64,000 bases of DNA from DASZIT01 sp035948855 (GTDB lineage Bacteria > Actinomycetota > Acidimicrobiia > Acidimicrobiales > RAAP-2). Positions within the stretch are counted from its first letter, which is position 1. The number at the start of each line of letters is the position of its first letter. Location: contig DASZIT010000057.1 of NCBI GenBank assembly GCA_035948855.1, positions 26,347 through 90,346 of the forward strand. The letters are read 5' to 3'. This document shows positions 1-8,389 of this stretch, piece after piece. Made by a program: the position numbers and the translations under genes. A model generated the notes under the pieces. The model ran no database searches and was not told where the DNA came from. It was given only the letters and a program-made list of their open reading frames with translations.

Positions 1-513
1 AGTGCCCGTACCCGTCCAGATGGCGAACTCGTCCCCCTATCCCAACAGGATCGCCGGCTCTGGGACCGGCAGCTGATCGCCGAGGGGGTGGTGCTCATCA
101 CCGGTGCGCTGCGGCAGGGGAGGGTGGGGGAGTATCAGGTCCAAGCGGCCATTGCCGCCGTCCACGACCAGTCTCCCAGCCATGCCGATACCGACTGGTC
201 CGAGATCCTGACCCTCTACGGCCTGCTCGAACGGATGACCGGCAATCCGATGGTCACCCTCAACCGGGCGGTGGCCGCGGCCATGGCCCACGGGCCCGGT
301 TCCGGCCTGGCGCTGCTCGACGGTCTCGGCGAGCGGCTCGGCGACCACCACCGCCTTCATTCCGTGCGTGGGCACCTCCTCGAGATGGCCGGCGACACCC
401 AGGCCGCCGTCTCCGAGCTCCGCACCGCCGCCGCTCTGGCCACCAATCTCCGGGAGCAGCATTACCTCGTTACCGAGGCGGCCCGCCTGACCACGGAGCT
501 CGCCGAGGACTGA
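1..513 (+). CDS. ECF RNA polymerase sigma factor, DUF6596 type, C-terminal part
   Basis: The frame is open from the first base, so the start lies outside the window; about 170 residues are present. The translation has the helical C-terminal region typical of DUF6596 ECF sigma factors (SHADTDWSEILTLYGLLE, then NPMVTLNRAVAAAMAHGP and a TPR-like tail ending in ELAED). In this family the region follows sigma domains 2 and 4 and is thought to control activity; those DNA-binding domains are missing here only because of the window edge. Such factors often sit next to a YCII-family protein, which would lie upstream. Confidence 0.8.
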   Translation, partial: SARTRPDGELVPLSQQDRRLWDRQLIAEGVVLITGALRQGRVGEYQVQAAIAAVHDQSPSHADTDWSEILTLYGLLERMTGNPMVTLNRAVAAAMAHGPGSGLALLDGLGERLGDHHRLHSVRGHLLEMAGDTQAAVSELRTAAALATNLREQHYLVTEAARLTTELAED

Positions 514-538
514 CCTCCCAGCCGGTCTTCACAGTTTC

Positions 539-567
539 CTCATATGGTGCTCACCGACATCTCATAT
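539..567 (+). promoter_or_regulatory. Candidate response-regulator box: three CTCA repeats at 11-bp period
   Basis: CTCATAT at 539-545, CTCACCG at 550-556 and CTCATAT at 561-567 are spaced exactly 11 bp apart. Direct repeats with an 11-bp period are the usual target layout of OmpR/PhoB-family regulators. The site lies upstream of the DUF1800-DUF1501 genes, and an OmpR-family regulator is encoded at 5367-6044. No clear -10 hexamer was found at the expected distance, so this is tentative. Confidence 0.35.
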
Positions 568-655
568 CTCCTGCCCACCATGGAGAGGTGACGAGACGTG
601 GCCATCTGGCTCCCGACCCGGTCGGGCCACCCGATCCGAGGGCGTCGCGGCCGGG

Positions 656-1972
656 GTGAGTACCGACCCATCCGCCTCGTTCGCCCTCCTCTACCGCCGG
701 GCGGGATTTGGGGCTTCGGCCGCGCAGATCGCCACCCTGGCAGGTCAGCCCTACTCCACCACGGTGGACCAGTTGGTGACTCCGCTGGGTGGCCCCGACC
801 CAGGCGCCGATAGGGTCCCACCGCCCCAGTTGTCCCCGCCGCCCTCGAACTATGCCCAGCTGAAGAACGACCCGACCGCCCGCCAGGCCCTGGCCCGCAC
901 CCTGGCCATCCAGAAGGTCGCCCTCACCAACTGGTGGCTGGGGAGGATGGTTGCCACCACCAACCCGCTCCAGGAGAAGCTCACCTTCCTCCTCCACGGC
1001 CATTTCCCCACCGCCATCTCCAAGGTTCGATTTCCCATCTACATGTATGGACAGAACCAGCTCTTCCGGACGAAGGGATCGGGCGACTTCGACGCCCTCA
1101 CCCAGGCGGTGGCCACCGATCCGGCCATGCTCATCTGGCTCGATGCCGCGTCTGACATCGGCTCGAGTCCCAATGAGAATTTCGCCCGAGAGCTGATGGA
1201 GCGGTTCACCATGGGCATCGGCAACTACACCGAGGACGACGTGCGGGCTGGTGCGGCTTGCTTTTCGGGTTGGCGGCTCAATCGAGTAACCAGCGCCTTC
1301 ACCATCGATGCCAAGCAGCACAACAACTCGCCGCAGACATTTCTCGGGAACCAGATCAACTCCGGTCAGCAAGCCATCGACCTGGCCACCCATAGCGACG
1401 CGTCGGCGAAATTCGTCCCCGCCGCCCTGTGGAGCCATCTGGCCTATCCGGTTACCACCCAGGACCCGGTGGTGGCCGACCTTTCTCCTGGATATGCGGC
1501 CGATCGAAACGTCGCCACTCTGCTACGCGCCATCTTCCAGCATCCCTCATTCGTCTCCAGTGCTTCGCTCACCGGACTGATCAAGCAGCCCACCGAATAC
1601 GTTGTCGGCGCCCTCCGGGCCCTCGGCGTCAAGGCGACGAGCCTAAGCAGTCTTCCCGTGCAAGCCACCCTCGCCGGGCTCGGCCAGGTCCTGTTCAACC
1701 CGCCCAGCGTCGGCGGCTGGGAACAGAACGAGTACTGGCTGTCAACGGCCGCGGCTCTGACCCGTTGGGACTTCGCCCACCGCCTGGCCACTACCGCCGA
1801 TATCTCGTCGGTCGCCGACCAACCGGCGGCCGGCCGGGTCGACGCCACCGCCGCCCTTCTGTCACTGAGCGGGTGGTCGACCACCACCGCGGCCGCCCTC
1901 CAGCAGGCGGCCGGCAACCCCGAGACCCTGGTCACTCTCGGTCTGGTATCCCCCGAGTACGTCAGCAACTGA
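656..1972 (+). CDS. DUF1800 family protein
   Basis: A 438-residue protein of the DUF1800 family, starting with GTG at 656. Recognisable blocks are the N-terminal LLYRRAGFGAS, LLHGHFPTAISKV near residue 120, ENFARELMERFTMGIGNYTEDDV, and the C-terminal NPPSVGGWEQNEYWLS. The biochemical function of the family is unknown; members are almost always paired with a DUF1501 protein, as here (next start 6 bp after the stop). No obvious signal peptide is visible at this start, although the partner carries a Tat signal, so the pair probably acts outside the membrane. Confidence 0.85.
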   Translation: MSTDPSASFALLYRRAGFGASAAQIATLAGQPYSTTVDQLVTPLGGPDPGADRVPPPQLSPPPSNYAQLKNDPTARQALARTLAIQKVALTNWWLGRMVATTNPLQEKLTFLLHGHFPTAISKVRFPIYMYGQNQLFRTKGSGDFDALTQAVATDPAMLIWLDAASDIGSSPNENFARELMERFTMGIGNYTEDDVRAGAACFSGWRLNRVTSAFTIDAKQHNNSPQTFLGNQINSGQQAIDLATHSDASAKFVPAALWSHLAYPVTTQDPVVADLSPGYAADRNVATLLRAIFQHPSFVSSASLTGLIKQPTEYVVGALRALGVKATSLSSLPVQATLAGLGQVLFNPPSVGGWEQNEYWLSTAAALTRWDFAHRLATTADISSVADQPAAGRVDATAALLSLSGWSTTTAAALQQAAGNPETLVTLGLVSPEYVSN

Positions 1973-1978
1973 GGCGCC

Positions 1979-3379
1979 ATGGACCAATTTCCGGAAGAGA
2001 ACCCGTTCGTCCCCTCGTCCCCCTTTTCCCGCCCGGCCGGGCCGATGGCCGATGACGACGATCACGACGGGCCAACCAGCGGGTTCAGCCGGCGAAGGTT
2101 CCTGGCCCTGGCCGGTGGCATGGGCGCGATAGGCGCCCTCGGGGTGACGCTCGGTCCGCGAGCCTGGGATTCGCTATTCGGTGGGGGCACCGGTTCGGCA
2201 GGGGCACTCGGCTCCTCCACCGGGAAGACGCTGGTGCTCCTGACCCTGTACGGGGGTAACGACGGGATGAACACCGTCATCCCCTATCAAGATCCCGCCT
2301 ACGCCAGCTACCGGGGCCAGCTGGCCATCAAGGAGTCAACCGTGCTCCCGCTGGGCGAGGGATTCGGCCTCCACCCGGCCCTCCCCGGCTTCAAGAAGCT
2401 CTGGGACGCCAAACAGCTGGCCGTCGTCCAGGGCGTCGGCTTCGCCAATCCCAACTACAGCCACTTCGAGTCGATGGATATCTGGCAGAGCGGTGTCCCG
2501 GACACGCCGGTGAGCTCCGGCTGGCTCGGCCGCTGGCTGGACGGCACCAACGCCAGCCCGCTCCGGGCTTTGGGCATCGGCCCCACGCTGCCCACCGCGC
2601 TGACCGGTGAGAAGGTCCAAGGTGCCGCGGTGCCACCGGGGACCTTTGTCTTGCCCGGCGACCCGACGGAGCAGGCACTGTACGCGTCGATGGCCCGGTC
2701 CGGGAGCTCCGAGACGCGGCTGTTGGCCGAGGCGGCGATGGCCAACGCCAATCTCCTCGACGTGCAACGCACGATCGGCCCGACTTTGAATCAGACGGCG
2801 AACAGCGATCCGCTCCAACTCAAGAGCGCGGATTCCAACAGCCTCGCCGGCGGGAATGAAGCGGCCCTGGCCATCGCCAATGGCGGTGGGGGACTGTCCA
2901 GCGCCAACGTGCTCGCCACCCAGCTGAGCATGGTGGCCAATCTCATTTTGGCCGGCGCCGAAACCGAGGTCTACAGCGTCGAGCTCGGTGGCTTTGATAC
3001 CCACTCGGCCCAGGCCGACACCCAGTCGAATCTGCTGGGGCAGGTCGATGTCGCGGTGTCGGCCTTCTTGCATGCCATCTCCACCCATCCGCGCGGCCAG
3101 GACACGGTGGTGGTGATCTACACCGAGTTCGGCCGAAGGGTATGGGCCAACGCCAGCGAAGGCACCGATCACGGATGGGCCAACGTCGTGTTCGCCGCCG
3201 GACAGCCGGTGCGCGGCGGGTTCTACGGGGACCCGCCGAGCCTGTCCAAGCTCTCCGAGGGAAACCTCATTTACACCACCGACTTCCGCTCGGTGTACGC
3301 CACCGTGTTCGACAACGTCCTCGGCGTCGACCCGAAGCCGTTCCTCAACGGGTCATTCAAGACCATGCCGTTCGTGTAG
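1979..3379 (+). CDS. DUF1501 family Tat-exported protein
   Basis: A 466-residue protein with a long acidic lead-in followed by a twin-arginine signal (SRRRFLALAGG, residues 37-47) and a hydrophobic stretch, so export by the Tat system is expected. The body belongs to DUF1501, related to the alkaline phosphatase/sulfatase fold: LVLLTLYGGNDGMNTVIPY, then SHFESMDIWQSG, and the C-terminal TEFGRRVWANASEGTDHGWANV. The gene follows the DUF1800 gene by 6 bp and is surely co-transcribed. No substrate is known for the pair; in other bacteria they form large secreted or surface complexes of unknown role. Confidence 0.85.
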   Translation: MDQFPEENPFVPSSPFSRPAGPMADDDDHDGPTSGFSRRRFLALAGGMGAIGALGVTLGPRAWDSLFGGGTGSAGALGSSTGKTLVLLTLYGGNDGMNTVIPYQDPAYASYRGQLAIKESTVLPLGEGFGLHPALPGFKKLWDAKQLAVVQGVGFANPNYSHFESMDIWQSGVPDTPVSSGWLGRWLDGTNASPLRALGIGPTLPTALTGEKVQGAAVPPGTFVLPGDPTEQALYASMARSGSSETRLLAEAAMANANLLDVQRTIGPTLNQTANSDPLQLKSADSNSLAGGNEAALAIANGGGGLSSANVLATQLSMVANLILAGAETEVYSVELGGFDTHSAQADTQSNLLGQVDVAVSAFLHAISTHPRGQDTVVVIYTEFGRRVWANASEGTDHGWANVVFAAGQPVRGGFYGDPPSLSKLSEGNLIYTTDFRSVYATVFDNVLGVDPKPFLNGSFKTMPFV

Positions 3380-3432
3380 AAGACCTCCCCTTTCTCACGT
3401 CCCAACCATCTTCAACCGGACAAGGAGTCACC

Positions 3433-3924
3433 GTGGCCAAGCTCACTGCACTGATTCGGTCCCATCGGCTGCTCGCCGAGGCCGGTGTGGCCGTCATCGC
3501 CCTTGGCGGGGGGGTAGGAGTCGGCTTCGGGATCTCGGACTCGGGAGGGTCGGCGTCGACGGTGGCGGACCCGACGCCGACCGCGCCCACCACCCCGGCC
3601 ACCACCGCGCCAAAGAGCCAGAGCCAACCGAAGGCCCAGGGCGTCCGGGGTCAGATCACCGCGGAGAACGGATCGACGTGGACGGTCATGTCCCGAGCCG
3701 GCAAGTCGGTCACCGTCGACATCTCATCGTCGACCCAATTCGGGACCAAGGCCCAACCGGCGTCCGCGTCGCAGTTCGTACCCGGAAGCCAGATCGCTGC
3801 CATCGGGACCCGAGCGGGAACGACGGTGACGGCGACCAGAGTGTTCGTCCCCGTCGCCGCCAACCCGACGACACCCAGCCCGTCGTCGCCGACAACCGTT
3901 GCCCCCTCGAGTGCCTCGAGCTGA
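3433..3924 (+). CDS. DUF5666-like secreted or membrane-anchored protein
   Basis: The GTG at 3433 is preceded by AAGGAG at 3422-3427, which fixes this start; 163 residues follow. There is one N-terminal hydrophobic segment (about residues 17-35), a Thr/Pro/Ala-rich linker, and a small beta domain of DUF5666 type (GVRGQITAENGSTWTVMSR, then GSQIAAIGTRAGTTVTATRV). A second low-complexity tail ends the protein. It is the third gene of the DUF1800-DUF1501 run, 53 bp behind. The domain usually occurs in envelope proteins; the exact role is unknown. Confidence 0.7.
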   Translation: MAKLTALIRSHRLLAEAGVAVIALGGGVGVGFGISDSGGSASTVADPTPTAPTTPATTAPKSQSQPKAQGVRGQITAENGSTWTVMSRAGKSVTVDISSSTQFGTKAQPASASQFVPGSQIAAIGTRAGTTVTATRVFVPVAANPTTPSPSSPTTVAPSSASS

Positions 3925-3926
3925 CG

Positions 3927-5336
3927 TCAGCCCGGGCCCGTAGCTTCCCCGCCGGCACGGGACCCGTCCCAGGGCGACACCGTCACGATGAAGCGGGAGC
4001 CCCCGGTGGCGCTGACGGGGGATTCTGCCCGGATGGCGGCGCCCATGGCGGCGGCGATCTCCGCGACGATGGCCAGCCCGAGGCCGGAACCGATCTGACG
4101 GTTTGGCCCCCGGTCGGCCTGGTAGAACCGGTCGAACACTCTCGGGAGATCTTCCGGCGCGATCCCGGGCCCGTCGTCCTGGACGACGATGCTCAGTGCC
4201 GACGGAAGTCGGGGATCGGCAGAGCCCGACAGCGACACGGTGACGGCGGTGCGGGCATAGGTGAGCGCGTTCTCGATGAGGTTGGCCATCAGCTGAGCCA
4301 GCCGGTCGGGATCGGCGGCCAGCTCGACGGTCGGCTGATCCGGGACGTTGACCACCAGATCCAATCCCGTCCTTTCGGCCACGGGACGGAATCCGTTCGT
4401 CGCCATGGTCACCACTTCGGCGGCATTGGTCGGACGGATCTGCATGGACAACTGCTTGGTCTCGAGCTTGGCCAAGTCGAGCAAGTCGCCCACCAGTCGT
4501 TCCAACCGGCGCGACTCGGTGATGATCACCGCCGCCGCTTCGGAGGTGTCATCGATGGCGCCGTCCTGGATGGCTTCGGCAAAACCGCGGATCGAGGTCA
4601 ACGGGGTGCGCAGGTCGTGGGACACCGACAACAGCATCTGGCGCTCGCGACCCCGGGCATCGGCCAGGCTCTGGGCCATCACGTTGATCGAGTTGGCCAG
4701 GGAGGAGAACTCCGCGTAGTCGCGCTCGCGTACCGAGACCCGGCTCTGCAGGTCGCCGGAGGCGATTTGCCCGGTCACCTGCATGGCCTCGATCAGGGGC
4801 CGAGACATCCGCCGGCTCATCTGCCACGCCACCAACGCCGCGACGAGGAGTGTCACCCCGCCGGCGATGATGAAATAGCCCCAACTCGGACCCAGATCCC
4901 CGACTTGCCGGGTCAGGAGAATGGCGAGTTGGCCGCTGAGATGGAGCCGGGCCCGATCCTGAGCCGTCAGGGTCACCGGCGCGGCGGCGAAGACCAGCGA
5001 ACCGTTCCGACCGGAGATGGTTTGGCCGGCCAGCAGGAGTCCCGAGTTCAGATCGGCCCGGGTGAGGCCGGCGGGAAGCGCGGAGGTCACCTGTCCGCGG
5101 GCATTGATCGAGACGATCCTGGCATCCTCCAGGTTGAGGACGCGGCGGATCACCCGCAGCACCGTCAGTGACTGGGTGTGGGCGGTGCCCGACGTGAGCG
5201 ACTTGGCCTCGGCCACGAGTTGTTGGGTGGCCTGCTGACGGGCGGAATTCCGGGTCAGCACCAGGCTCCCGGCCCCGGCGATGAGCAGGACGCCGGCCAC
5301 CAATCCCACCAGGGCGACCATCAGCCGTCGTCGCAT
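3927..5336 (-). CDS. HAMP-domain sensor histidine kinase
   Basis: A 469-residue membrane kinase: N-terminal transmembrane helix (about 7-27), an extracytoplasmic sensor region, a second helix near 150-175, HAMP, then HisKA with the phospho-acceptor in SHDLRTPLTSIRGFAEA and HATPase motifs NLIENALTYA, DDGPGIAPEDLPRVFDRFY and GSGLGLAIV. It lies 30 bp downstream of the response regulator at 5367-6044 and is convergent with the DUF5666 gene, with 2 bp between stops. The signal is not evident from sequence; the neighbours suggest envelope or redox control. Confidence 0.9.
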   Translation of the reverse strand: MRRRLMVALVGLVAGVLLIAGAGSLVLTRNSARQQATQQLVAEAKSLTSGTAHTQSLTVLRVIRRVLNLEDARIVSINARGQVTSALPAGLTRADLNSGLLLAGQTISGRNGSLVFAAAPVTLTAQDRARLHLSGQLAILLTRQVGDLGPSWGYFIIAGGVTLLVAALVAWQMSRRMSRPLIEAMQVTGQIASGDLQSRVSVRERDYAEFSSLANSINVMAQSLADARGRERQMLLSVSHDLRTPLTSIRGFAEAIQDGAIDDTSEAAAVIITESRRLERLVGDLLDLAKLETKQLSMQIRPTNAAEVVTMATNGFRPVAERTGLDLVVNVPDQPTVELAADPDRLAQLMANLIENALTYARTAVTVSLSGSADPRLPSALSIVVQDDGPGIAPEDLPRVFDRFYQADRGPNRQIGSGLGLAIVAEIAAAMGAAIRAESPVSATGGSRFIVTVSPWDGSRAGGEATGPG

Positions 5337-5366
5337 GCCGCTCCCATCGTCGGTGGGCGGGCGATC

Positions 5367-6044
5367 TCAGCCCAGCCGATAGCCAACGCCCCACACCGTG
5401 GCCAGGGGAAGGGCGTCGCCGAGTTTCTTTCGCAGTTGCGCGACGTGGACGTCGACAGTCCGTTCGTCTCCGTACCAGCCGGCACCCCAGACCGCATCCA
5501 AGAGTTGCTGCCGGGTCAGCGCCAGGCCGATGTTGTGGATCAGGAACCCGAGCAGATCGAACTCGCGGGTCGTCAGGGCCACCACCGCTCCGGTACGGAG
5601 CACTTCCCGGCGCCGGAGGTCGACCTCCAGATCACCGAGCGACAGGTTGTCCGGCTGGCGGGGGGCTTCCCCGGTCCGGCGAAGGATGGCCCGGACCCGG
5701 GCCACCAACTCCCTCGGGGAGAACGGCTTCACCAAATAGTCGTCGGCACCGAGTTCGAGGCCCAGGATCCGATCGACCTCATCGTCCCGAGCGGTCAGGA
5801 ACAGGACCGGGATGTTGTCCTTGGCTCGGATCTCCCGGCAGATGTCGAACCCGTTCTTTCCGCCAGGAAGGCCGACATCGAGGATGACGAATACCGGGGG
5901 TTCCCGGGAGATGAGCGCGAGACCCTCGTCTCCGTCTCGAGCCAGCAACACCCGGAAACCGTCCTTGCGCAGGTACAGATCGACCAGGTCGGCGATGTGG
6001 GGATCGTCTTCGATGACGACGACAGTGCCGGTCTGATCACTCAT
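5367..6044 (-). CDS. OmpR/PhoB-family response regulator
   Basis: A 225-residue two-domain regulator. The receiver has the acidic cluster VIEDDP, the phospho-acceptor Asp in FVILDVGLPGG, and Lys in DDYLVKPFSPRELV; the C-terminal winged helix has TTREFDLLGFLIHN and ERTVDVHVAQLRKKLG. It is the first gene of a regulator-kinase operon with the gene at 3927-5336. The redox operon ending at 6163 lies 118 bp upstream on the same strand, so read-through from it into this pair is possible. Confidence 0.92.
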   Translation of the reverse strand: MSDQTGTVVVIEDDPHIADLVDLYLRKDGFRVLLARDGDEGLALISREPPVFVILDVGLPGGKNGFDICREIRAKDNIPVLFLTARDDEVDRILGLELGADDYLVKPFSPRELVARVRAILRRTGEAPRQPDNLSLGDLEVDLRRREVLRTGAVVALTTREFDLLGFLIHNIGLALTRQQLLDAVWGAGWYGDERTVDVHVAQLRKKLGDALPLATVWGVGYRLG

Positions 6045-6162
6045 CGGACCCAGCCTGACACCTCCCGAGTCCGGTGGGGTTCCAATCCCCCGATCCCTAA
6101 CAGAATCCTCATCTTTGCCGTCTTGGACGCGTTACCGCCGGTTCGATGAAGTAGGGCTCGGA

Positions 6163-6810
6163 TCAACCGCCAGGGTGGAACCCACCGGTGACCAGCCAAC
6201 GACCGACCTCGGGAACGGTAATGAAGGCCAAGAGGAGGCCCAGCACCAAGCTGGCGGCGATCGACCACTGGCGGAGTCCGGCTCCGCTCACCTCCTTGCG
6301 CGTCCGGTGCATCCAGTCCTGTGGCGCCAACCGGGCGGTGTCGAGCAGATGGCCCAGGACATGGATCACCATGGCGGCGATCCACAGGATGAAGCTGACC
6401 TTGTGCAGGAGCAGCATCCGGGCATGCCAGGCGGTCGGGGTGAGAAGCAGCGCGATGCCCGAGGCGAAGACGATCAGTGTCAACGTCACCAGGACGGGAC
6501 CGAGCAGACGGAGGACGATGGGTGGCGGGCCCTTGCGACGGTACTCCGGAGAACCGAGGTAATAGCGAGCGAACCGCCAGGTGGTGCTGCCGATCTTCAG
6601 CAGCACCGGTGGCACCAGCAGCATGCCGATGAAGACGTGGGGCGTGAGCAGCGGACGGATCCGCAGGATCGTCACTCCCTCGGCGGCGAGTACGACAAAG
6701 AGGACGACGGCCACCGACGCGGTCAGCCGGGCATTCGACTCGACGCCGTCTTGCCGACGACGGAGAAGGCGGCTCGGCGGCTGGGTGTCAGATGGAGCCA
6801 GATCGGTCAT
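6163..6810 (-). CDS. Cytochrome b561-like integral membrane protein
   Basis: A 215-residue membrane protein with at least four predicted helices (SVAVVLFVVLAAEGVTILRI; HVFIGMLLVPPVLLKIG; LLGPVLVTLTLIVFASGIALLL; HKVSFILWIAAMVIHVLGHLL; LVLGLLLAFITV). Histidines in HVFIG, WHARMLLLHKVSF and MVIHVLGH sit at helix faces where di-heme cytochrome b proteins carry ligands, so heme binding is plausible but unproven. The ATG at 6810 overlaps the ferredoxin stop as ATGA. As last gene of the redox operon it may pass electrons between the ferredoxin and a membrane acceptor. Confidence 0.7.
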   Translation of the reverse strand: MTDLAPSDTQPPSRLLRRRQDGVESNARLTASVAVVLFVVLAAEGVTILRIRPLLTPHVFIGMLLVPPVLLKIGSTTWRFARYYLGSPEYRRKGPPPIVLRLLGPVLVTLTLIVFASGIALLLTPTAWHARMLLLHKVSFILWIAAMVIHVLGHLLDTARLAPQDWMHRTRKEVSGAGLRQWSIAASLVLGLLLAFITVPEVGRWLVTGGFHPGG

Positions 6811-7061
6811 GACGCGAGGTCCTTCTTCCTGCGGTCCACCCGACCGGAGGACTGACGGCGTTCTATCAGATGGAGCGCCAACCGAGGGCACGAGCTGACC
6901 GCCCGCTCGGCGTGCTCTCGTAGCTGTGGCGGGATGTCCTTCTGGTCGACGATCGGGTACCCCCACGGGTCCATCCTCACCCGTTCAGGGAAGAGCTCGG
7001 CGCAAACCCCATGGCCGTCGCACATGATCGGATCCACCACCATCGTCACCTGTCGTTTCAT
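6807..7061 (-). CDS. Ferredoxin, single-cluster type
   Basis: An 84-residue ferredoxin. The cysteine pattern is CDGHGVC followed much later by SSCPRLAL, that is C-X5-C...C, as in the three-cysteine [3Fe-4S] ferredoxins of actinobacteria that serve P450s and other oxidoreductases. The ATG at 7061 overlaps the stop of the NuoF-like gene (ATGA), and its own stop overlaps the next start, so translation is coupled both ways. A longer frame exists upstream but lies inside the NuoF-like gene and is not needed. It probably takes electrons from the NuoF-like flavoprotein. Confidence 0.82.
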   Translation of the reverse strand: MKRQVTMVVDPIMCDGHGVCAELFPERVRMDPWGYPIVDQKDIPPQLREHAERAVSSCPRLALHLIERRQSSGRVDRRKKDLAS

Positions 7062-8389
7062 CGTCGACCACCCCCGACGACGGCCTGGGCTACCGGCCGG
7101 GGGCACGGCAACACGCCCGGAGCAGCGGTCAGCGGGCACGGCTGACCCTGCAGGTGGGCGGCAACGTGGTCTTTGAACACCGCCAAGGCACTGCGAACGA
7201 ACCGGGTGACCCCGTCGGGATGACGGCAGGCTCCTCGGCCGTCCACGAGGTCACACACGTCGAGAATGGCCCGGGTGCCTCCGGTCAAGGCCGCCGGCCT
7301 GACCGCCAGTGCCTTGGTCATCTGGGCCAAACCGGCCAACCCGTGGATGCACGGCCCACACTGCCCGGCGGCCTGCTCGTCCATGTACCTGACGACCCGA
7401 GCCGTCTCCATCAGCGGACACACACTGCGGGGAAGGAGCGCGATGACACCGGCGCCCAGCGACGAGTTCGCCCGGCGGGCGGCGTCCTCGGTGAGGCGAA
7501 GGTCCATCAGGGTCGACATGGTGATCCACCCGCCGCCGTAGCCGCCGAGGAGGGCGCCCAGGTAGTGGCGGGCATCATCGGGCGACAGGTCGAGGATCTC
7601 TCGGAGCGGTAGCCCCAATGCCGCCTCCATCACCCGGGGGGCGGACCATCGCCCGGTGACGGTGGTGAGCATGGTGCCGGGGGACTCTTCGGTCCCCAAC
7701 CCCCGATACCAGGTCGGGCCGAATCGGGCGATGAGGGCCACGTGGGCCAGGGTCTCGACGTTCTGCACCAGGGTGGGCCGGCTGTTCACCCCCCGTTCGC
7801 GGATGGGTTGGATGCCGATGAACGATGGCACCGCGTCCCGCCGACCGTTGAGCACGTTCACCACCGATGATTCCTGGCCGGCGATGAACCGGTCCGGGGC
7901 GGCTATCACCTGGATTTCGAGGGGATCGAGCCCGAAGTGGCGCCGGGAGTCGACGGCGGCCTCCACCTCTCGAACCAAACGCCCGGGGACGTACATGACC
8001 GCCTGGCAGGCTCCGAGCGCGGCCCCGGCCAACGACAACCCGTCGAGCACCAGGTGGGGTAGCCGGGTGAGCAGGAAGGCATCCTTGCTGCTGGCCGGCT
8101 CGCCTTCGGCCCCATTGCCCACCACCACCGGTCGCGAGAACCGCCCGTGAGGAATGGAACGCCATTTGGTCGCCACCGGAAACCAGGCGCCGCCATGGCC
8201 GGCCACGCCGCTGGCACTCAGCTTGTCGACCAGGTCGGCGCCGGCCGACTGCACGGGAGAAGGGCCCCAACGGGCGAGATGGTCCTCGACACCGACAGGG
8301 GCGGCATCGGCGGTGAGCCCGCTGAGCAATCGCGGCACGGCCGTCGCCTCCGGTGCCGGAGCCGGCCTGGCGGTGAGCGGGGTTCTCAT
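7058..8389 (-). CDS. NuoF-like NADH dehydrogenase subunit
   Basis: A 443-residue homologue of the 51-kDa flavoprotein of complex I. The FMN/NADH region is recognisable (GRGGAWFP-like GHGGAWFPVATKW, VVVGNGAEGEPAS, YVPGRLVREVEAA), followed by the SLBB-like stretch and the iron-sulfur region near the C-terminus. In the cluster region the canonical C-x2-C-x2-C appears as AAGQCGPC, so the first ligand is Ala; the distal Cys is in GRGACRHPDG. No other complex I genes are near, so it acts as a stand-alone NADH:ferredoxin-type electron entry module. ATGA overlaps link it to both neighbours. Confidence 0.82.
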   Translation of the reverse strand: MRTPLTARPAPAPEATAVPRLLSGLTADAAPVGVEDHLARWGPSPVQSAGADLVDKLSASGVAGHGGAWFPVATKWRSIPHGRFSRPVVVGNGAEGEPASSKDAFLLTRLPHLVLDGLSLAGAALGACQAVMYVPGRLVREVEAAVDSRRHFGLDPLEIQVIAAPDRFIAGQESSVVNVLNGRRDAVPSFIGIQPIRERGVNSRPTLVQNVETLAHVALIARFGPTWYRGLGTEESPGTMLTTVTGRWSAPRVMEAALGLPLREILDLSPDDARHYLGALLGGYGGGWITMSTLMDLRLTEDAARRANSSLGAGVIALLPRSVCPLMETARVVRYMDEQAAGQCGPCIHGLAGLAQMTKALAVRPAALTGGTRAILDVCDLVDGRGACRHPDGVTRFVRSALAVFKDHVAAHLQGQPCPLTAAPGVLPCPRPVAQAVVGGGRR

